This document shows, piece by piece, positions 57,193 to 64,000 of a DNA stretch of 64,000 nucleotides. This DNA is from Purpureocillium takamizusanense (Eukaryota > Ascomycota > Sordariomycetes > Hypocreales > Ophiocordycipitaceae), in assembly GCF_022605165.1 (NCBI RefSeq), contig NC_063071.1, forward strand, positions 2,294,001-2,358,000. The letters run 5' to 3'. The notes beneath the pieces were generated by a model. That model saw only the letters and a program-made list of their open reading frames with translations. It was not told the origin of the DNA and ran no database searches. Position 1 is the first letter of the stretch, and each line of letters begins with the position of its first letter. The position numbers and the translations under genes were made by a program.

Positions 57193-59932
57193 TTAGTCGT
57201 CCATTGGTTTGTCCTCGAGTGTCACGCCCCGAGTAGGTGTTGACTCGCTGGGCGGCGAGGCGGGCACCCTGCGTCCGCCGACAAACTTGGTTCCGACCCG
57301 ACCGCCGCTGTCTCGCTTCTCGGAGCCGGACTCGCTGTCAGTCGACTTGGGTACCTGAGGCGTCACGTTGGACGCATCACCGTTGGCGGCGCCCTCAGGG
57401 CCGGGGACATCGAGCGATGATCGCTTGATGCGAGAGTCGAGACCGCCGAGACTGGCTCGCTGGCGGTCCGCAGCTGTTGGGCTCGTCTGAATAGGGAATC
57501 GCGTCTCCGGTCCACCACTGCTTCGGTCACGACGATGCCCTCGAGGACTGGGAGCCGGGCTCGTGGCTCGGCTTCGTGATGCGTTGGCCTTCTCGAGAAG
57601 AGCTCTGTTCCGCTCTTCCATCAACATCTTTCGATTGCTTTCATCGGTGCTGACAGCCCGAGGGCGGTTATTGCTGGGGCCGACTGAGGACGAGTGGTTT
57701 AGTGTGGACATGCGCTTCAGTTCGCTGAAGATGGGGTCCTTGTGAGCAAACAAGTCACGAACAAGTCTCGCCGCGTGTTTCTCCTCCAATGTAAGCGACG
57801 TCTCTGTCCGAGGCCGCAGGATGCAGGGTGCCAGCGCGGTAGCCAAGGCGGCCGTGTACTGGTCATCAGCCGAGGTCAAGTCGATGAGTCGGGTGAAGTG
57901 GTTCATGCAAGCGTCGAGAGTGGCAATGTTTGTGAGCCGCAGCTGTGAGAGCGTCTGCTGTAGGACGGCGATGCGTGAAGCGTCTGTGCCGTCGGCAGCC
58001 GGGGTTGTGTAGATGGTGCGGATGATTTCGTACACGTGAGAGCTGACGAGAGAGTCTAGATGAAGTTATTAGTGACGGAACGCCGGGAGCGCAACACACA
58101 GCGTCTCATTACCTGGCAGCTCCAAGAGGTACAGCTTCAACAGGTTTGCAATCGTTGGTATGTCGTACTCGCTCAGCACTTCTTGGGAAATGGGTTTCCC
58201 ATCATTGACCCTGGCACGCAATTTGTGAACCTGAGCCAATGGCACATCGACAAGCCACACTCCTCTTCGTGCTTCATCGCCTTCCAGGTCGGGGTAGTGG
58301 TGATCAAGGTAGGTAAGCAGCGTTGTGATCAGAACGGGCACACGCTTCTTGTCGGCCCGGGCTCGGGCCTCCAAATCGACACCAAAGGTTTGCTCGTCTA
58401 CTTTGTTGTAGTAGTTCTCGTAGACGACAACCTTCGGCACGAAGCTGCCCGTGCGATAGTTCTCGAGGAGATAGCGGAGATCGCCAACGGGCTGTACGGT
58501 TTCTTGGAATAGCAGCATCTTGTCCACCGTGGACTGCAGGCTGGGGATGACGTTGCCGATTGTGCCGGAGAAGTCGAGGATGACTGTCTTGATAGCCTTG
58601 AGCCGGTCGAGCTCGCAACGCTCTAGGAACTTCAGGTGGATGAAGATGTACTCCTCGAGCTCGCACCGCAGCTGGTCAAGCTTCCGTACAGCGGCCTTAT
58701 ATTTGTCGTCCGCCTCACGCGATTCCCGCTGGAGGCGCTGCGCGGGCGTCTCATTCGGGTGCTGGTTGTTCAGGACATTCCAGTTGGCGAGATACTCGCT
58801 GACGGTGCCGACGACAGGCGAGTCGCCGCCGTCGGAGCCCGTAACAGGAATAGAAAAGGTGCGGTTCAGCGACTGCTTCTTGTCTGGCACTCCAGCCAGC
58901 CTGAAGGCCTTGGGCCGCCATTGATAGAACATCCTGGAGCTATTGGCAAATGTGCTGCCGACATTTCCAACGAGGCGAAGGAAGCCATTGGAAACGAGGT
59001 CCTGGCCAACCCGCTCGGCATAGCTCACACTGGTGACGCCCATGTTGCGCTGCAGGTATTCGACAATGTCGGAGCCCGCGGATGTGTTCTGGTACGTGCC
59101 CAAGATCGGAACCTTGGTTTCGCCCATTTTGATGGTGCTGAGCATCTGGGAGAGTATTTTCTTGAGCTGGTCGGGTTGGTACGTCTCATCGCCGATTTCG
59201 TAGAACTCGTATTCTTCAATCTCCTCCTCCTTGTGCGGTTGCACCTTGATCTCAGGGATGGGCTGGTTCTGACTCTGTGCTTGCTTGGGGCTAGATTCGG
59301 GTTCTTGAAAGGCGAGCTTGTTCTCCTCCTCAATGTCCTCGACGAGGCGGCATTTGTTGAAATAATTGGATCGAAGCTTGCGGACGAGGTCGGCCTGGCG
59401 ATCGTGCGTCTTGATGCGGCTTTGCAGTTCGTCCTGTGAGTCTTGGATGCGGGCTTCGTGAGCATCGCACCAGCGGGAAAAGGGGTTGATGACGAGGTCG
59501 CGAATGCTCTGAGCAATGCGCTGGTGACTGCGCGCGGCATCCTGCATCTCGATGCGCATGCCATCGTAGGCCTGCCAAAGCTTAATTAGCACGGCATCGG
59601 GGAGGGCGCTCGCCTATGAGTCGGGGCGGAATGTACCTTGCGGACGGTCGCGCCATCATCCCGCGAGAAGCCCCCGTTGATCTTGTCGGCCGCAGGTGCA
59701 ATGTCTCCTAGACGGCTGCCGTAGGTCTCCTCAGCTTCGGCGCGCAACCGAGCTATCGTGAGGACCTGGCGGTTCTCCAACACACCCTGCTGGAGCTTGC
59801 CGAACAGGACGCCGAGGCCTACGATGACGTGTCTTAGCAGGACGAAGACTCGGGAAGCTACTGCGAATGGGTGGAGGGAGAAGTACCTGCGGCGTAATCG
59901 CTCGACCAAAACGAGTCTGCGAAGCCGGGCAT
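57193..59932 (-). CDS. F-BAR/DEP/RhoGAP protein (Rgd2 / Rga8 type)
   Basis: Exons 59887-59932, 59637-59818, 58113-59571 and 57193-58055 encode 849 aa. MPGFADSFWSSDYAAGLGVLFGKLQQG opens an F-BAR (membrane-curving) domain. A DEP domain (~205-297, with SAGSDIVEYLQRNMG and FLRLVGNVGSTFANSSRM) is inserted before the second F-BAR half (FLERCELDRLKAIK, NYYNKVDEQTFG). RhoGAP follows (RVPVLITTLLTYLDHH to LPDSLVSSHVYEIIRTIYTT). This nested order is that of yeast Rgd2. The segment where GAPs carry the arginine finger (GIFRxSG) reads GVWLVDVP, so the finger Arg is absent. The C-terminal ~170 residues are Ser/Arg-rich and disordered. A role at polarised growth sites or septa through Rho/Cdc42 is inferred from the family. 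Confidence 0.9.
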
Positions 59933-61671
59933 TGTGATCTACTCCAGCCAGCTGGATAGAGCGGTGGTTGCGATGCCCGCGGTGGCGCGACAGTTGTGAA
60001 AATCGTGGGAGAAGAGGTTTGAGTGCGAAAGAGATCAAGGACCAGCCGGCAGGGAGGAAGGTTGCGAGGATCGGTCGCGCAAATGTCTCTGATTGACGTA
60101 GTCGTCGCAAGGCCGTGAACCAAAGACAAAGAATCAAGCGAAGCGGACGAGAAGGGACGACGAGCGACGAGTCTTGCGCGGTTGTTGTCGGTTGGTTGGT
60201 TGGGGCCTCGTCACCGCGTGGGAAATTCGTACAAAGTGTAACGTCGCCGTTGGGCAACGCGAGTTCGTATCGCGGGCGGTAGAAGATTAGACGACGGCGG
60301 AGGGGCTAGCCGGAGGAAGGGCAGCTGGAAACGAAATGTGGGCGGCGGTCGTTCGGCGAAGTGAGCTGAGGACAGGCGAGGCAAAGAACGTGGGCGGGAT
60401 GGGGAAAGGGGCGGGCAGGGAGTGACGGGTCAGCAACGAGGCTGGGCGTGGGTTGCGCGCGGTGGATGGAGGTTCGAGTTGAATGGATAGAGGACGAGCT
60501 GGAGGCTGAGTTGAGTCGCCCAGGTAAAGCTGCGCGAGCAGGCCTCGGGCCACTGTAATGTTCAGCTCAGCCGGCACTGTACTGATACCTAGGTGCATCA
60601 AGTTCAATGGTCGGCGGTGCTCCGTCACGTAGGTACCTAGCGCCTCATTAAGGTACTGGATGGGGAGGATGGGGAGTGGAGGCCGCGTGGGCCTCTTCTT
60701 GCTGGGAGGAGACCGTGCAGTGGGCAGCGCCGGTGCAACTGGATCTGTATGTACCGGGCCTGGAAGCGCTCCACTCCAAACAGCCTTGCCTGGCGGGAGA
60801 GCGGGCACGGCGCGTGCGGGCAGGGAGCTGGGGTGCGGTGCCTGGGCGTGCTGGGGGGGGGGCTGTCAGGGGGGCAAATGCGGGCGGCCCGGCGCCATGG
60901 AAGCTCAGGTACCCAAGGTCCCTTGGACGTGCCCAAGGTGCCCACATGGTACCTCACTACAGGTAATAAACGACCTGGAGTGCTTCTGGGCGCTGCGGTC
61001 GGGAAGGGATGGTGTGCTACGGAGACGCTTCCAACCTGCCCGGGCTGGTCAACTGCGATACTGTCCTGTCATGTGCAAGCTCGGCGGTGGCTGATACTGG
61101 GTCCCGGTTCGCGGCGTGGCCCAGCATTCCTTCCTTTTTGCCGCCATCGTCATCGTCGTAAGATCGTGCATGGTTGTCGAAACACGTCCGCCTGCAGAAT
61201 GCTTCCCAACACGGCCGTGATGTGATACCTTGCCCAAAGCACTAGCACTGGCGTCTCAGTGGAAGCTCCCTGCCATGTTGCTTGCGCCTACGTCCCAACC
61301 TTGAAGTACGGGCTACCTGCAGGGTACCTGCCTGGCTCATCTGCATCTCACCCCTGAGCTGTATCCGTTGAAGCCGTGTGGTTGTCCGCGACCATGCAAT
61401 GCCGCAGCACAACCTTTCCTGCCCCTGGCATGAGCTTCGGCTGCATGTGTCTGATGCCATCGACGTGACCCCGGGTCCCATTCGTTCCTCCTCCTCCATT
61501 CCTCCGAAGTATCGCAACCAACACTTGTCGATGACTGGCGCCGTCATCCACTGCTTTGTCTCCGGTCCCCTGGTCTCCGCGTTGAGTCCCACATTAACTA
61601 CTAGTAGCACTGCGTAGACATCGCCGGTCGCCCGTCACTTCCGCTTCTACAAGCTACGGACCGGCAGCATC
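59933..61671. other. divergent intergenic between Rgd2-type gene and dipeptidase
   Basis: 1.7 kb. Carries several CCTAGGTA/TAGGTACC elements (60586-60655) and GGGTACC-type stretches near 60908 and 61322. No supported gene. Confidence 0.5.
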
Positions 61672-63226
61672 ATGGTAGCGGAAAGCAAGTCGGGCTCGTC
61701 CATGGCTGACGGGCCTCTCTACGTCGAGTCGCAGCAGCTCAAGCCTGCGCGCAGGTTCTCTCCGACCAAATTTGTGTTTTGCGTCATCTTCGTGCTCGTC
61801 TTCGGCGGCATACTCAACCGGCCTGCCGTCCACTATTATCACGGGGCCTCAAACCACGTTTGCCAGAAGTTCATGTCGGTCGACCAGAGGGCGCATAGGA
61901 TCCTCAGGAAGAATCCTCTAATCGGTATTCACCCCCGCGTGTGGCTCGTCGTCGTCGCTCCTCTATCGTCGTTTGCTGACTCTTGCTCTCATGTGGCAGA
62001 CGGCCATATTGACCTCGCAATCGCGTTTCGCCTCTTCTATGGCAACCGAATCGACAATGCTGAATTCCTGGAGTCCTTTAGGAACGGGACAACTCCAGGC
62101 CAGGTAGACCTGTATCGTCTGAGGAAAGGCCAGGCCGGCGGTGCCTTCTGGAGCGTCTTCGCGCCTTGCCCCGAGGACGCCTTATCAGAAGATCAACTTG
62201 GTCCGAGTAGGTGACACACCCGCTGTCGAACTCCGACAGTTCCTAACCAAGCCCGCAGTTGTTCAGTACACTCTCGACCAAATTGACGTCACGGCCAGAG
62301 CTCTCGGGTCCTTCCCGAATGACTTTGCTCAGAAGCCAAACAGCGCCAGCGCGCTTCGTGCTTTCAGACAGGGCAAGATAATCTCTCCCACGGGTGTTGA
62401 AGGACTGCATCAGATTGGAAACTCTGCTGCCAATTTGAGGCTGTTCCATGATCTTGGCGTTAGATACGCCACCCTCACGCACAACTGCCACAACAAGTAT
62501 GCGGATGCAGCCGTTGTCGAACACCCCTTCGGCAAATCCAAGCCACACTGGGGAGGTGTCAGCGCTGACGGGCGCAAAATGGTCTACGAGATGAATCGCA
62601 TTGGCATGATTGTAGACCTTTCACATGTTAGGTGAGCCGTCAACCTCGTACTGTCGTTGCGAATCCGAGCTCCGCTCTAACGTCTGCGCAGCGACGATAC
62701 TATGATTGACGTCCTTGGAGGCAAAGACGACTGGGAAGGGTCCAAGGCACCAGTCATCTTCTCTCACAGCTCTGCCTGGAGCATCTGCCCCCATCCCCGC
62801 AACGTCAAGGACCACGTTCTCGACCTCGTCAAGAAGCGAAACTCTCTCGTCATGGTCAACATCTACCCCGGCTTCATCTCGTGCAAAGACGTTGGCAATC
62901 AGAATGGGCTCCCAGAGACCGACCATGAGCACGCGAACCTCGACCAGATTGTGAAGCACATATTGCACATTGGTGACCGCATTGGCTACGACCATGTCGG
63001 TATTGGTACCGACTTTGACGGTATCGAGGAGTTGCCTGAGGGCTTCCGCGACGTGTCCAACTACCCTGACCTGGTGGCTGCCCTCTTGAAGGCCGGAGTA
63101 AGTGATGCCGACGCAGCCAAGATCGTTGGTCGCAATCTTCTCCGTGTCTGGAGAGAAGTCGACACCGTATCAGCCAGGATGAAAGCAAAAGGCGCGCCCG
63201 TTCTCGAGGACAACGTCAAAGTCTAG
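61672..63226 (+). CDS. membrane dipeptidase (renal dipeptidase family, M19)
   Basis: Exons 61672-61924, 62000-62206, 62259-62631 and 62692-63226 encode 455 aa. One membrane segment (FVFCVIFVLVFGGIL, ~36-50) makes it a type II membrane protein. Metal-site motifs of the zinc M19 family are present: DGHIDLAIA (His87, Asp89), GVEGLHQIGN (Glu), VDLSHVSDDTM (His), VIFSHSSAWSICPHPRN (His) and GIGTDFDGIEELPEGF (Asp). GGAFWSVFAPC is the usual start of strand 2. Exon 2 ends at donor GTAGGT, giving LGPIVQYTLDQID; a GTCCGA donor 6 nt upstream gives LVVQYTLDQID and is also in phase. The family cleaves dipeptides with broad specificity. Expected location is plasma membrane or vacuole; no biosynthetic cluster surrounds it. 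Confidence 0.9.
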
Positions 63227-63492
63227 GAGTTATCCTGAACTGGAACTTTGCGAGGCTGGGAAGCCTTATCAAACATTGGATATCTATTTCCGCCCGTACT
63301 CGTACATTGGTGCCTCACATACATCCCTAGGACAATAGCTAGCATTGCGGCACCCTGCCATTGTCCAGACTTGCGTTTCCTTATTTCATCGCCATCGACT
63401 CAATTTGCAAGGCTATCGCTTCAAGCCAAATAGGATAGAGCGCGCAAGTTGAAAGGAGAATACGAATTGCACTTCGCAGCTTCGCGCGTTGT

Positions 63493-63971
63493 TCAATTCC
63501 GCCGGAGAATACGGTTGAGCTTGTTGGCCGTCGCCGTCTGGTTCCTTGTCCGCTGTCCGCGCACCGGCAATCCCATGGCATGCCGCCTGCCGCGATACGA
63601 CCCAATATCCTTCAGCCTGCGAATGTTCTCTTGCACCACCCTTCGCGCGTCCGTCTCAATGGTCATCTGGGACAGCTCGGCCGTCAGGGAGGTGACGGTT
63701 CTCGGTGCCAGTGAGCCCATCTTGGCGAGTTTGTGTATCGAGTATTTGGCCATAATGCGTGCCGAAGTGGTCGGGCCGAGGGCGTAAAAGGATTCGAGGG
63801 CTTTCTATAGTCGAAGAATCTGGTTAGATGCTGTGATGTCTGGGAATCGTCCGTTCGAGTCTGTCTACCTTGACAAGCTTGCCCTCACCAAAATTGACTC
63901 CTAATATGAACACCTGTGATGCACGCGTCAGCAGATAGCCAATAGTCTCTATGAGTGAAGCAGCTTACCAT
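63493..63971 (-). CDS. mitochondrial small-subunit ribosomal protein uS13m (Sws2 type)
   Basis: Exons 63969-63971, 63869-63913 and 63493-63804 encode 119 aa. The first coding exon is exactly ATG, followed by donor GTAAGC. The second gives VFILGVNFGEGKLVK, the standard uS13 start. The last has KALESFYALGPTTSARIMA (helix-two-turn-helix), RRLKDIGSYRGRRHAMGLPV and RGQRTRNQTATANKLNRI, the C-terminal rRNA-binding signature. Length equals bacterial S13, and there is no obvious cleavable presequence, as in other fungi. The protein sits in the head of the mitoribosomal small subunit at the tRNA-binding interface. The 5' UTR probably extends past the window edge. Confidence 0.93.
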
Positions 63972-64000
63972 CGTCGCGGTTGTGCTTTGGAGTCACGAAG

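Overview
The window is nuclear DNA of a filamentous ascomycete. Genes carry short GT-AG introns of about 50-150 nt, spacing is a few kb, coding DNA is GC-rich, and the proteins are fungus-specific (eisosome Eis1, fungal ULD_2-type protein, Sfk1/Frag1, Mid1). The style of the Yop1, RFX, Mid1 and Cas1-type proteins suggests Sordariomycetes, probably Hypocreales; that placement is inference. All models were made by reading splice sites by eye and checking that exon phases close. Nothing was searched.

Left part (1-16.2 kb): a truncated Mid1-like Ca2+ channel subunit (-), Yop1 (-), an RFX transcription factor (+), aspartate kinase (+), an F-box recyclin-1 with a C-terminal CaaX box (+), and Cdk7/Kin28 (-).

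Middle part (16.2-30.6 kb) looks accessory and is rich in small secreted proteins. It holds a pseudogene with a stop in its signal peptide, a 64-aa secreted peptide with eight cysteines encoded by three tiny exons, an Sfk1-family membrane protein, and a Cas1-type O-acetyltransferase. Next come two head-to-tail copies of a ~2.57 kb unit. Each unit carries a paralogous secreted protein with a signal peptide, a spacer and a Lys-Arg (Kex2-like) site. The cysteine-bearing middle exon has diverged far more than the flanking introns.

Right part (30.7-64 kb) is housekeeping again: Eis1 (-), a PF13350-type tyrosine phosphatase with two GC-AG introns (+), a METTL2/Trm140-type tRNA m3C methyltransferase (-), EMC2 (+), a fungal ubiquitin-like-domain coiled-coil protein behind a ~6 kb gene-free low-complexity stretch (+), Coq10 (-), AP-3 delta adaptin whose ATG is split by an intron (+), an Rgd2-type F-BAR/DEP/RhoGAP protein without the usual arginine finger (-), membrane dipeptidase (+) and mitochondrial ribosomal protein uS13m whose first coding exon is only ATG (-).

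There is no operon logic. Common themes are membrane traffic and membrane shaping (Yop1, Rcy1, Eis1, Sfk1, EMC2, AP-3 delta, Rgd2). No tRNA, rRNA, CRISPR array, transposase or virus-derived gene was recognised.
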